Below are positions 56,366-64,000 of a stretch of DNA of 64,000 bases, one piece after another (position 1 is the first letter of the stretch; every line of letters starts with the position of its first letter). The position numbers were made by a program, and so were the translations under genes. The stretch lies in the NCBI RefSeq assembly GCF_001884185.1, contig NZ_MAOE01000083.1:51230-115229 (forward strand), read 5' to 3'. The notes below the pieces were generated by a model. That model did no database searches. It was given only the letters and a program-made list of their open reading frames with translations, and had not been told where the DNA came from. This stretch comes from Bacillus albus (GTDB taxonomy: Bacteria > Bacillota > Bacilli > Bacillales > Bacillaceae_G).

Positions 56366-57232
56366 ATGCAGCAAATTAAAAAAATAGGAAACTCATTTTG
56401 GTATATGACACCTGTTTCTGAAACAGATAGACCTATATTAGGAATGGTCGTTGGAAAAGAAAAAACGTTAATGATTGATGCAGGGAATTCAGAAGAACAT
56501 GCACAATTATTTCTAGAAATGCTAAAAGAACAGAATGTATCAAGTCCGGATTTCGTAGCATTAACACATTGGCACTGGGATCATATTTTCGGATTGCCTG
56601 TACTACAAAATGCATTAACTATTGCGCATGCTGAAACGAAAAAAGAAATGCAATCACTAGTATTTTATGAATGGACAGATGAAGCATTGGACGCACGCGT
56701 AAAAGAGGGTACTGAAATTGCATTTTGTGCGGATTGCATTAAAAAAGAGTTTGAAGATAAAGCAAGAAATATTAAAATTATTCCCCCGACTTTAACGTTC
56801 CAGAATCAAATTGAATTAGACCTTGGTGGATTGACATGCGTGTTAAAACATGTCGGCGGAGATCATGCACATGATTCAGTTGTTATTTACGTGAAAGAAG
56901 AAAAGATATTATTTTTAGGAGACTGTATATATGCAGATATCTTTTCTTCAAAGTGGAATTATACGACGAAACGAACGTTTAAATTAATAGATGAATTAGA
57001 GAAATTTGATGCGGAGACATATATTCTGTCTCATGGTACAGCTATAAGTCGGGATGAATTTTTAAAAGAGATGTATTTGCTAAAAACAGTAGGAACATAT
57101 ACAGAAGCTCATAAAGGCGATGAAGAGAATATAAAGGAAGCATATAAACGAGACGTAAATAGAGAATTAAATGAAGATGAAATAGAAACAATAACGTTTT
57201 TTGTAAATGGTTATGAAATGAATAATCTGTAA
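56366..57232 (+). CDS. Metallo-beta-lactamase fold hydrolase
   Basis: 288 residues. The zinc motif THWHWDHIFG (HxHxDH) is present, followed by further ligands in HVGGDHAHDSVV, FLGDCIYAD and LSHGTAIS. This is the general MBL-fold hydrolase pattern; the particular substrate is unknown and no signal peptide is seen, so it acts in the cytoplasm. ATG at 56366 follows GGAGGG. A terminator follows at 57267. Confidence 0.87.
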   Translation: MQQIKKIGNSFWYMTPVSETDRPILGMVVGKEKTLMIDAGNSEEHAQLFLEMLKEQNVSSPDFVALTHWHWDHIFGLPVLQNALTIAHAETKKEMQSLVFYEWTDEALDARVKEGTEIAFCADCIKKEFEDKARNIKIIPPTLTFQNQIELDLGGLTCVLKHVGGDHAHDSVVIYVKEEKILFLGDCIYADIFSSKWNYTTKRTFKLIDELEKFDAETYILSHGTAISRDEFLKEMYLLKTVGTYTEAHKGDEENIKEAYKRDVNRELNEDEIETITFFVNGYEMNNL

Positions 57233-57266
57233 AACACAACATTAATCAAATTGAATAAAATTGCGC

Positions 57267-57302
57267 AAAAAGAGTATTGAAATTTAATTCAATACTCTTT
57301 TT
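57267..57302 (+). terminator. Terminator after the MBL-fold gene
   Basis: AAAAAGAGTATTGAA pairs with TTCAATACTCTTTTT across a short loop. Confidence 0.85.
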
Positions 57303-57396
57303 AATAGTTAAATATGTAGTTTTAACCAAATTCTAAATATGGGAGTTCATCGTCTGAAGCAATGTCATTCTATCTATTTTTCGTATAGATAGAGGT

Positions 57397-58338
57397 TCAA
57401 GTAGAAGCTTTCTTCGCTAATTCAGTTATATAGTTAAAAAATCCATTGTGGTTTACATCATATACTACATTTACAGGTCGTCCATCAACAGTTTCCATTG
57501 TACGCCCCTGGCTAGGTCCATATGTATGAACAGTACTATTAATTGTTTGTAATTTTGCAAGATCAGATTTTCCTACAAACGCAGCAGTTAATACATCCCA
57601 CAAATAGTAAGTAGAGTTCGTTGAGAAGTGAACGAGAGGAGGAACCATTGCATAGCATTGACCAAGGAAATCAATACCAATATATTTTCTTTCTTTTGCC
57701 CAACTTTCACGTATGTCTATAGTTAATGGAACTTGGTTTGTACTTTCTAGCGTTACTAAGTCGATTTTAATTTTTGATTCCCAAACACGAGCTACTGCTT
57801 CAGGGTCCCAAAACGAATTCCACTCAGCTGTTCCATCATGTTCGGGTTCATGAACGTTGCCGGCAGTACGAAATGTGCCTCCCATCCAAATAAGACGTTC
57901 AATTTTTTCTTCGATTATTGGTGCTTCATATAGTGCACGCGCTAAATCGGTAAGAGGACCCGTAAATAATAAAGTTGTTTTCTCTTCAGTTTGTAGTAAA
58001 GTTTCAATTAAATGATGATGTGCAGGTTTTTCTGCTACGGGTGTTACAACTTTTCCAGACTCATTTAATATTGGTAAAGCATCTACATAAAATGCATGCA
58101 TCCGCCAATCTTTTGGAAATGGATTTTTGGCACGGGAATTTGATGCGGCTACTTCAATATTTCCTTTGCCGAAGCGATCAATAATTTTGCGACTTGCAGA
58201 CATTGCTGGTTCTAAATAGCAATCTGCAGGGATAACTGAAACACCTGTAAGTTTGACATTATCCATCTGAAGTAATAAAAATAGTGAAATTAAATCATCT
58301 ATACCACCATCATGATTGAAGTACACTTTTTTCATCAT
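57397..58338 (-). CDS. Inosine-uridine nucleoside hydrolase (IUNH family)
   Basis: 313 residues. The N-terminal calcium-binding aspartate cluster HDGGIDDLISL is diagnostic. Further family segments are LLFTGPLTDLARAL, MGGTFRTAGN and EWNSFWDPEA. The enzyme splits ribonucleosides into base and ribose for salvage. ATG at 58338 follows GGATGGAG; a second ATG follows directly at 58335. It is transcribed in the same direction as the DUF2441 gene 33 bases upstream. Confidence 0.88.
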   Translation of the reverse strand: MMKKVYFNHDGGIDDLISLFLLLQMDNVKLTGVSVIPADCYLEPAMSASRKIIDRFGKGNIEVAASNSRAKNPFPKDWRMHAFYVDALPILNESGKVVTPVAEKPAHHHLIETLLQTEEKTTLLFTGPLTDLARALYEAPIIEEKIERLIWMGGTFRTAGNVHEPEHDGTAEWNSFWDPEAVARVWESKIKIDLVTLESTNQVPLTIDIRESWAKERKYIGIDFLGQCYAMVPPLVHFSTNSTYYLWDVLTAAFVGKSDLAKLQTINSTVHTYGPSQGRTMETVDGRPVNVVYDVNHNGFFNYITELAKKAST

Positions 58339-58371
58339 TGTAATCTCCATCCTATATAATTTAGTTAGGAA

Positions 58372-58974
58372 TTATATATGAATTGCGGAAAAATCATCAA
58401 CAATTTCCACCACTTCAATTTTTCCACTAATCAGTAACTCAGGAAGTTCATTACTGAAGTTTCCTTTCCAATACTCTCTAGCTTGTTCAATTTTTTGAGA
58501 GAATGGAATGCCGTCTTCTTTCGGTAAAAGGGTTCCGTCACCTTCAAAACAATGTCCTATCACTCGTAGTTTAACAATCTGCAAAACTTCTCGATTGTAA
58601 GAATCAAATAATGCTTTCCATTTTAAAGCGTCTTCATAGCTCTTTGCAGCATATAAACAAGATAATCTTGAAGGGTATTCAGGGAATTCTTCTAGTCTAA
58701 CCATTTCCACAATCGTTTCTCTAACGGATCTAATTGTTTGATCAATATAATTTATAACTACTGTAGCATTTTCATTTTTTATATGTATTTCTTCATTTGT
58801 ATAATGTTCTTTCAAAATTTGTATAGCATCTTTACCGTTAGAATTTAAATGTTCTCTTTCAAAAAAGAAATGAAATAGGGTATTCTTTTGATTTTTATCG
58901 AAATGTATGATTTGTTCCATCTTCATTTTTTTCCTTGTAACGATGTGGTATGCGTAAAACTCTTGTTCATACAT
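58372..58974 (-). CDS. DUF2441 family protein
   Basis: 200 residues, soluble. Segments [40 protein letters not shown] and a C-terminal YWKGN match the DUF2441 pattern, which has no known function. AGGAGG precedes the ATG at 58974; the open frame extends to 59091 but without support. It probably shares a transcript with the nucleoside hydrolase gene. Confidence 0.72.
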   Translation of the reverse strand: MYEQEFYAYHIVTRKKMKMEQIIHFDKNQKNTLFHFFFEREHLNSNGKDAIQILKEHYTNEEIHIKNENATVVINYIDQTIRSVRETIVEMVRLEEFPEYPSRLSCLYAAKSYEDALKWKALFDSYNREVLQIVKLRVIGHCFEGDGTLLPKEDGIPFSQKIEQAREYWKGNFSNELPELLISGKIEVVEIVDDFSAIHI

Positions 58975-59164
58975 GGGTATCCTCCTAGTAGTAATGTAAT
59001 TCAACATTGAAATATATAAAACCTTTATAAGTAAAAGTGCGAATTTGAGCGGAAAGGAAAGAAAATATGATAACGCTTTAAATTTGTTCACAAAATGTTC
59101 ACTTACGAAGAGGTTTCCATAATCGATATAATGACAAAGACTTAAACAGAAAGGATGATAGAAA

Positions 59165-59650
59165 TTGCCAACAACAAGAAAGGAAAACCTCCAGTTTGGT
59201 ATGATGATGTGCCTTGGGATGGTTATTGTAATGACGTTTTATAATTTATTGATGAACGGAACAGGAGGACAAATTTATATTAAGGAGATCGCATTAGAAC
59301 TAATAATTGGCTTCATTATTGCACTATTAATTGAAATATGTATCGTTGGACCGTGTGCGAAAAAACTTGTCTTCACGTTACCATTTGATAAATCGAAAAA
59401 AGTAAATATTATTATTGGGATGGCGACAGCTATGGTTATTGGAATGGTGTTCTTCATGTCGTTTTATGGAATGGCTATGATGTATTTGCATAATGGGTTA
59501 CATGGTGAATCATTCGTTTCAATGTATTTCTCGATTTTTATTAAAAACTTCATTATGGCGTATCCATTACAATTAATTATTATGGGGCCGCTAGTGCGTT
59601 TCTTATTTGGAAAGTTTGTTTTGAAGAAGAAATCTGTTAATGTAGCGTAG
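59165..59650 (+). CDS. DUF2798 membrane protein
   Basis: 161 residues with four hydrophobic helices arranged as two similar pairs, each beginning with a conserved M-x-x-x-M-T/S-F-Y motif ([12 protein letters not shown] and [12 protein letters not shown]). This internal duplication is typical of DUF2798. Function unknown. TTG start at 59165 after AAAGGATGA. Confidence 0.78.
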   Translation: MPTTRKENLQFGMMMCLGMVIVMTFYNLLMNGTGGQIYIKEIALELIIGFIIALLIEICIVGPCAKKLVFTLPFDKSKKVNIIIGMATAMVIGMVFFMSFYGMAMMYLHNGLHGESFVSMYFSIFIKNFIMAYPLQLIIMGPLVRFLFGKFVLKKKSVNVA

Positions 59651-59686
59651 TTATAATTATTAAAATTATATATATTAATAAAAAAT

Positions 59687-59724
59687 AAAAGTGCATCTCA
59701 AATATTTTGAGGTGTGTTTTTTTA
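59687..59724 (+). terminator. Terminator after the DUF2798 gene
   Basis: GTGCATCTCAAA pairs imperfectly with TTTGAGGTGTGT and is followed by seven Ts. Confidence 0.75.
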
Positions 59725-59829
59725 TGGTCATTCGCAGTTATTTTCATACTGATGTGACATTTGTCCTTTTGCCTATATAGGATTATACCTTTTAATTAAG
59801 TTAGAAATAAAAGATTAGGAGATGATTTT

Positions 59830-60255
59830 TTGAAAGGCATTGTATTTGCTGTATTTGCTGGCGTATTTATTACACTTCAAGGCACATTTAATGCGAAACT
59901 CAGTTCACATATTGGTATATGGTCGACAAGTATTATTACGCATTTAATTGGCTTCATTATTGCAACAACAATATTTTTGTTAAAGAAAGAAGAGAAAGTA
60001 ACGGATTTAAAGCGTGTGAAAAAAATATATTTAGCAGCGGGTGCATTTGGTGTATTAATTATTTGTGCGGAAACGCTGGCAATATATTCACTAGGAGTTA
60101 CATTGACAGCAGGTACACTTATGGTTGCACAATTGTTAACAGCAACTTTTATTGAGATGAAAGGATTATTTCAAATGAAAAAGATACAGATGGAGAGATA
60201 TCATATTGTGGGAACAATAGTAATGATTATAGGTATTGTTGTATTTAATATGTAA
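59830..60255 (+). CDS. YdcZ-type DMT family transporter subunit 1
   Basis: 141 residues, five hydrophobic helices, in the half-size DMT family once called DUF606/YdcZ. Markers are FVFAGVFITLQGTFNAKLS near the start (approximately) and TLTAGTLMVAQLLTATFIE. Start TTG at 59830 after AGGAG. It precedes a Crp-family regulator and a paralogue, all with short spacers, so the three genes form one operon. The product is probably one half of a small-molecule exporter. Confidence 0.85.
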   Translation: MKGIVFAVFAGVFITLQGTFNAKLSSHIGIWSTSIITHLIGFIIATTIFLLKKEEKVTDLKRVKKIYLAAGAFGVLIICAETLAIYSLGVTLTAGTLMVAQLLTATFIEMKGLFQMKKIQMERYHIVGTIVMIIGIVVFNM

Positions 60256-60274
60256 ATGAAAGGAGGAAATGAAA

Positions 60275-60970
60275 GTGGAGAATAGATCAGATTTAATTAT
60301 TCATTATTTGAAAACCAATAAAACACTAGAGGCTTTTTCAGAAATAGATACAGCTCATTTTCAATTAAATCATTTTGAAAAAGGCGAGCTTATTTGCAAT
60401 ATAGATGACGAAATGGATCATTTATATTTTGTTGTTAAAGGTAAAGTAAAAGTTTACACGATTACACCAGAGGGGAAGAAACTGATCCTTCGTTTTATTA
60501 ATCCATTGGCGGTTGTTGGTGATATTGAATTCATACAAAATAGTAAAGCACATAATGCTGTTGAAGCTTGTTCAGAAGTTGTAGCAATCTCTATTTCCCA
60601 TATGGTTATTAGAAATAAGTTATTACAAAATCCTAAATTAATGAATTTCTTGCTTAAAAACATTGCGAACACATTAAAAATATCGACTCGTTTTACAGCT
60701 CTTAATTTACTTTATCCAGTAGAAGTACGTGTAGCTAGTTATTTACTTTCTATTTCCACTGACAGTAACGGGAATATGTATAAAGAAGATTTGGATGCGA
60801 CTTCTGTATCAAGTATTGCGGATTTTATAGGTGTAAGTTATAGGCATGTAATTCGGGTGTTACAAAAATTTTATAAAGATAAATTAATTGAAAAGAACAA
60901 TGGAGTTATTGTAATTAAAGATTTTTTTAGAATGAAGGAAGTTGCTAAAAATAATATATATGAGCAATGA
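60275..60970 (+). CDS. Crp/Fnr family transcriptional regulator (YeiL-like)
   Basis: 231 residues. The cyclic-nucleotide-binding-like beta roll covers about 15-125 (LYFVVKGKVKVYTITPEGKK, VVGDIEFI) and the winged helix about 150-220 (SVSSIADFIGVSYRHVIRVL). The glutamate/arginine pair for cAMP binding is not obvious. The GTG at 60275 lies eight bases after AGGAGG; the in-frame ATG at 60269 is only two bases away from it and is a poorer start. It lies between two transporter paralogues and likely controls them. Confidence 0.85.
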   Translation: MENRSDLIIHYLKTNKTLEAFSEIDTAHFQLNHFEKGELICNIDDEMDHLYFVVKGKVKVYTITPEGKKLILRFINPLAVVGDIEFIQNSKAHNAVEACSEVVAISISHMVIRNKLLQNPKLMNFLLKNIANTLKISTRFTALNLLYPVEVRVASYLLSISTDSNGNMYKEDLDATSVSSIADFIGVSYRHVIRVLQKFYKDKLIEKNNGVIVIKDFFRMKEVAKNNIYEQ

Positions 60971-60985
60971 AAGGGGAGAGGGAGT

Positions 60986-61456
60986 ATGATTGGATTTAGT
61001 TTAGCTATATTAGCTGGTGTATTAATTAGCGTACAATCTGTTTTTAACGCAAAGGTAAATGAAAGTGTAGAACAGTGGTTAACAACAACATGTGTTCTTG
61101 GAATAGGTCTCATAAGTTCTATTCTATTTTATATTATTGCAGAAAACAGTATTAGCATTAAAGTGTATACTACAAATTATTTGTTTTATGTAAGTGGATT
61201 GTTTGGCATTGGGTTAATTATTTGTATAATGGGTGCAATAAAGAATTTAGGTCCAGCGTATACCGTGCTAATTAGCCTTATTACTCAATTGGTCGTTGCG
61301 TTATCCATTGATACATTTGGATTGTTCGGAATGGAGAGCGTCCCATTACAAATAAATAAGTTAGTTGGTATAGGCTTATTAATTTTTGGAGTAGGAATTT
61401 TTAAAAATATCTTTTCGAATAAGAAAAATATTCATATAAATGAGGATAATGTCTAA
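60986..61456 (+). CDS. YdcZ-type DMT family transporter subunit 2
   Basis: 156 residues and a paralogue of the product at 59830, with the same opening pattern (GFSLAILAGVLISVQSVFNAKVN) split here as LAGVLISVQSVFNAK and the mid segment GPAYTVLISLITQLVVALS. It ends in a charged tail (SNKKNIHINEDNV). GGGGAGAGGG precedes the ATG. It could heterodimerise with the first subunit. Confidence 0.85.
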   Translation: MIGFSLAILAGVLISVQSVFNAKVNESVEQWLTTTCVLGIGLISSILFYIIAENSISIKVYTTNYLFYVSGLFGIGLIICIMGAIKNLGPAYTVLISLITQLVVALSIDTFGLFGMESVPLQINKLVGIGLLIFGVGIFKNIFSNKKNIHINEDNV

Positions 61457-61549
61457 AGAATATAAAGGGAAAAAGTGTTAATGGTCAGAACTTATACATT
61501 TAGATAGTAATAAGTGAGCGATAAGGAGAAAGGATAAATGAATTAGTTT

Positions 61550-62431
61550 ATGTTGCAAGATGGCGTACACTATTTGGAAATTAATGGTATTTTTCATTGG
61601 TGTAAAGTTGCAGGGATAACTCATAATACAGTTCCTCTTATTATTGTACATGGTGGTCCAGGTGGCAATCATTATGTATTCGAAAGAACACTTGGGTTGA
61701 GGTTAGAAGGAAATATGACTGTAGTTTATTATGAACAAAGGGGATGTGGACGAAGTGAGGCACCACAAGATGATGGTGCGTACTCAATCAATACTCTAGT
61801 TGAAGATTTAGAGGAATTAAGAAAGCAATTAAATGTCGAAAAAGTAAATTTGTTAGGATATTCTTTTGGTGGACAACTTTGTTTAGAGTATGCTTTGAAA
61901 TATCTGAAAAAGGTTGCAAAAATGGTATTACAAGCACCATTATTAGATGATTTTAATGATATGTATACTGTGCAGATAGAAGGTTTTCTGCAAATAACGA
62001 AAGGAGAAATGAAAGAACAAATATCAAAAATAAGTAAGTCAAAAATTCCTTTGAAAGAAAGATATCATCAAGTTTGGAATATAGTTGATACAGAAAATGT
62101 AGATCGTCTATTGTTTAAAAATGAAGAATTTGCAAAGTTAAATCGAAGTCTTTGGGAGCAAAGTAAGTTAAGTAATACAGGGAAGCTGAGTAAAGTTATT
62201 TTTGAAACAAAATCACCTTTACTGCTTATTGAGCGCATTAAAGATTTAGAAATTGATACGTGTGTCTTAGTCGGGGCGCATGACTATAATACGGGTGTAG
62301 GAATGAGTAATAGAATAACGAAAAAATTGAAAAATAGTAAACTTGTTATATTTGAAAATAGTGCGCATTTCCCAGATATAGAGGAGACGGATAAAGTATG
62401 TGAAACGATTATTGAGTTTTTGGCACGATAG
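61550..62431 (+). CDS. Proline iminopeptidase-like alpha/beta hydrolase (altered 5' end)
   Basis: 293 residues of the S33 peptidase family. HGGPGGNHYVFE (oxyanion region), YYEQRGCGRSE, the nucleophile elbow GYSFGG, GAHDYNTG and NSAHFPDIE supply the expected catalytic set. The best ribosome binding site (AAGGAGAAAGG) points to an ATG at 61538, but that frame reads ATG AAT TAG and stops, then the same frame reopens at ATG 61550. The start may therefore have moved by mutation, with reinitiation a few bases on, or translation may be reduced. Confidence 0.75.
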   Translation: MLQDGVHYLEINGIFHWCKVAGITHNTVPLIIVHGGPGGNHYVFERTLGLRLEGNMTVVYYEQRGCGRSEAPQDDGAYSINTLVEDLEELRKQLNVEKVNLLGYSFGGQLCLEYALKYLKKVAKMVLQAPLLDDFNDMYTVQIEGFLQITKGEMKEQISKISKSKIPLKERYHQVWNIVDTENVDRLLFKNEEFAKLNRSLWEQSKLSNTGKLSKVIFETKSPLLLIERIKDLEIDTCVLVGAHDYNTGVGMSNRITKKLKNSKLVIFENSAHFPDIEETDKVCETIIEFLAR

Positions 62432-62816
62432 GAGAATCGCTAGCATTTCGGAAAATCCTCACGCTAAGAGCATACGAAATTTTAATACAGTTTTTCGGTT
62501 AATCCATTAACAAATAAGGATCCTAAAACCACATCAGTATAGGACTGTAAAAAAAGCATAGATCTATAGAAAAAACAAAGGGATTTTCCTTGTGAGAGTA
62601 TGATTTCTCCTTTTTTTGCTAACGATAATGAAACATTATGACAACCGGACATGTATAGAATATACAAACAAAATCAAACAAAATATCAATTCTATTTAAT
62701 GGTAAAATAGGGAAAAAGGAAGTTCTAAATAATGCCTTTAGAAAACTCTATTTATTACATAGGGGTTACCGAAAAAAAGACGAAAGAGAAAAGAAAAAAG
62801 TAAGGGAGGGGCATAA
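62432..62816. other. Intergenic, no convincing gene
   Basis: About 385 bases. A reverse-strand open frame (62482-62667) has no ribosome binding site I trust and no known family. No repeat or site is recognised. Confidence 0.5.
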
Positions 62817-62999
62817 GTGAAATATATTAATGGATTGTACATATCATTTATATTAATGATATTTATTAATTTACTTAATACTACAATATTTGATAATGAA
62901 TATTCAGGGATAACAATGTATATCTCTTCTGTTATATTCACAATTGGGAGCGCATTCTTCATAAATGCTAAACGGCTTAAAATTAGTGAGAAAAAATAA
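62817..62999 (+). CDS. Small membrane protein, 60 aa
   Basis: GTG start at 62817 behind GGGAGGGG. The sequence MKYINGLYISFILMIF, then LNTTIFDNEYSGITMY, has two hydrophobic segments (about 5-21 and 33-49) and a basic end (KRLKISEKK). A two-pass membrane protein without a recognised family. Confidence 0.6.
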   Translation: MKYINGLYISFILMIFINLLNTTIFDNEYSGITMYISSVIFTIGSAFFINAKRLKISEKK

Positions 63000-63185
63000 A
63001 ACAAAAAGCAATTTCCAATAAAGATAATTATGTAAATAAGCTGTCTGTAGGGGCACCTTATTTTTGGTTTAGCGTGTTTTTCTACAAAAATGCACTGGGT
63101 TCTCATAGAAAATTGTGGTGTGACGAAAATTTTAATTTTGAAGTATTTCAAAATCTTAGCTAGATGGTTATGAACCGGACCCAAT
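63000..63185. repeat. Candidate dispersed repeat segment
   Basis: Between about 63030 and 63185 the DNA carries an inverted repeat ATTTTGAA-GTAT-TTCAAAAT (63135-63154), ending near GGTTATGAACCGGACCC. No gene is supported here. The string seems familiar from other B. cereus group intergenic regions, but I cannot confirm that it is repeated. From 63186 to 63480 I see nothing further. Confidence 0.3.
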
Positions 63186-63489
63186 AATAAAAAGACAAGA
63201 ACATTTTGAACATATCAAATATGTTCCTACCTTTGATTTTATTACTAATTTATTGTTTTTGAAGTTATGAGGACTGAATTGGATATGTGTGAGTAGTTGT
63301 TTTAGGAAAGGAGAATATGATTGAAAATAAAATATTACTAAACATATATAACTAATGAATATAATGTCTTTTTCAGTTATTATGTTGTAAATCATTTTAT
63401 GATAAAATCTATTACATAATTTAATAAAGGGGTAACTAACTGTTACGATTTATTTAACCAATTATAACGAAAGTTAATTAAATATATCA

Positions 63490-63850
63490 GTAAGCCCTGC
63501 TAGTCAAGTGATTGGCTAGTAGTGAGGGTTAACTGCGGGCAATCCCTAAAGCTGATTGAACTACAACGTGGCTAGAAATAGCGAGCGTGAATGTTGCGAA
63601 AGCAGAAAAAATCAATCAGATCGTGCAAGGTTAAATCCTAAACACTAGAACAATGGGTCTTCCGCCTCGAACCATCTAAGTCAAAATGGATAAGATGAAC
63701 GTTCAACGACTATCTCGTATAACTGACGAGAGTACATCACAAGCCTATGGTGGTGGAAAAATCCTCTATCTTTAAGTAGATAAACATATAGTCTGCGCTC
63801 ATGTGAAAACATGAGAAGTTCATAAGAGAACTGGCTAAGGAATTGCGCCC
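63490..63850 (+). ncRNA. Group I intron (group IA-like) core
   Basis: The conserved core elements occur in order. A P2-like hairpin CTAGTCA/TTGGCTAG lies at about 63500-63518. The P element TGCGGGCAATCCCTAAAGC is at 63533-63552, the R element GTTCAACGACTAT at 63701-63713, and the S element ACATATAGTC at about 63784-63793. P8-P9 hairpins follow (CTCATGTGAAAACATGAG). Their spacing fits a self-splicing intron. Exact 5' splice site and P1 pairing were not resolved. Confidence 0.8.
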
Positions 63851-63945
63851 TTAGTTGAACAAGATACATTTAATTAAATCTATCAAACCTCATTGAAAAT
63901 ATCGAACATACGCGCTGTGTTAGGTTCAATGAGGTGAGAATAATA

Positions 63946-64000
63946 ATGAAATTTTCACGAGTTAGTCAAGTATCAGAATTAACAGGTTTGCATCCGAGTA
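63946..64000 (+). CDS. IS607-type transposase (TnpA), N-terminal fragment
   Basis: ATG at 63946, with GAGGTGAG eight bases upstream, opens MKFSRVSQVSELTGLHPS before the window ends. The SQVSELTGLHPS segment looks like the MerR-like helix-turn-helix that starts IS607-family serine transposases. Only 18 codons are visible, so a different HTH protein is possible, but the position behind a group I intron supports the call. Confidence 0.6.
   Translation, partial: MKFSRVSQVSELTGLHPS

Larger units (their letters stand above)
63480..64000 (+). mobile_element. IStron, 5' part (group I intron plus IS607-type transposase), cut by window edge
   Basis: A group I intron core is followed directly by the start of a transposase gene with MerR-like helix-turn-helix, the composition of an IStron. 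In such elements the intron 5' end is the element 5' end and the 3' splice site lies beyond the transposase genes, so most of it is past the window. The left boundary is approximate (within some 30 bases of 63480). Confidence 0.7.

Noticed and set aside
59919-60155. ORF in another frame within the first YdcZ gene
   Set aside because: Shadow of the real gene with atypical Cys/Tyr-rich composition.
62482-62667. 61-aa reverse ORF after the iminopeptidase gene
   Set aside because: It has an AT-rich frame with no ribosome binding site near the first ATG and no known family.
62738-63184. 148-aa reverse ORF (transposase-like at first glance)
   Set aside because: It runs antisense through the 60-aa gene and a likely repeat, with no transposase motif on closer reading.
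63681-63869. 62-aa reverse ORF inside the group I intron
   Set aside because: It lies antisense to the intron core and has no supporting signal.

Overview
The window is low-GC Firmicute DNA and almost certainly comes from a Bacillus cereus group chromosome. The strongest signs are a bcr1-type repeat with its TTTAT flanks (627-786), a repeat family described only in that group; a bacillibactin (dhb) locus with a perfect Fur box; T-box and glycine riboswitch leaders; and Bacillus-style ribosome binding sites throughout. I saw no tRNA, rRNA or CRISPR array.

Layout. 1-3182: the 3' end of a class A penicillin-binding protein with a repetitive tail, a bcr1 repeat, a possible 62-aa reverse-strand gene, an MFS transporter and a decayed HesB-like gene. 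3186-12990: a catabolic block holding the three methylcitrate-cycle genes (mmgD, prpD, prpB), an acyl-CoA dehydrogenase, 3-hydroxyisobutyrate dehydrogenase and methylmalonate-semialdehyde dehydrogenase, with 3-hydroxyisobutyryl-CoA hydrolase on the opposite strand beyond a LysE-type exporter. Together these can carry valine carbon to propionyl-CoA and on to pyruvate and succinate. 13307-18534: small proteins around sbcD-sbcC. 18874-21098: an ArsR-type regulator, a DUF2187 protein and an OFA-family transporter with an overlapping short upstream ORF.

21538-36497: the siderophore operon. Two sigma-A-like promoters, each with a Fur-like site, precede dhbA, dhbC, dhbE, dhbB, dhbF, an mbtH gene, a DHA2-type exporter, a phosphopantetheinyl transferase and a gene resembling chorismate lyase (DUF98). 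The adenylation-domain residues of DhbF read as glycine and threonine, as expected for bacillibactin.

36535-47011: HU, DUF3891 and DinB proteins, a secreted subtilase, a glycine-riboswitch-controlled AGCS transporter, several uncharacterised small proteins, an RluF-like pseudouridine synthase, and threonyl-tRNA synthetase behind two tandem T-box leaders. 47063-62999: a BceAB-type ABC transporter with a BceR-like operator but no adjacent two-component genes, alpha/beta hydrolases, an internally deleted MFS gene, an OppBC-like permease pair, a ZIP transporter, a methyltransferase, a DUF2314-DUF2185 protein, an MBL-fold hydrolase, a nucleoside hydrolase, and a YdcZ / Crp-family regulator / YdcZ trio. 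The right edge (about 63,480-64,000) enters what looks like an IStron: a group I intron followed by the first codons of an IS607-type transposase.

Start codons were moved from the longest open frame wherever a Shine-Dalgarno sequence supported a later one. All functional calls come from reading the sequence and recalled family knowledge; no database search was run.
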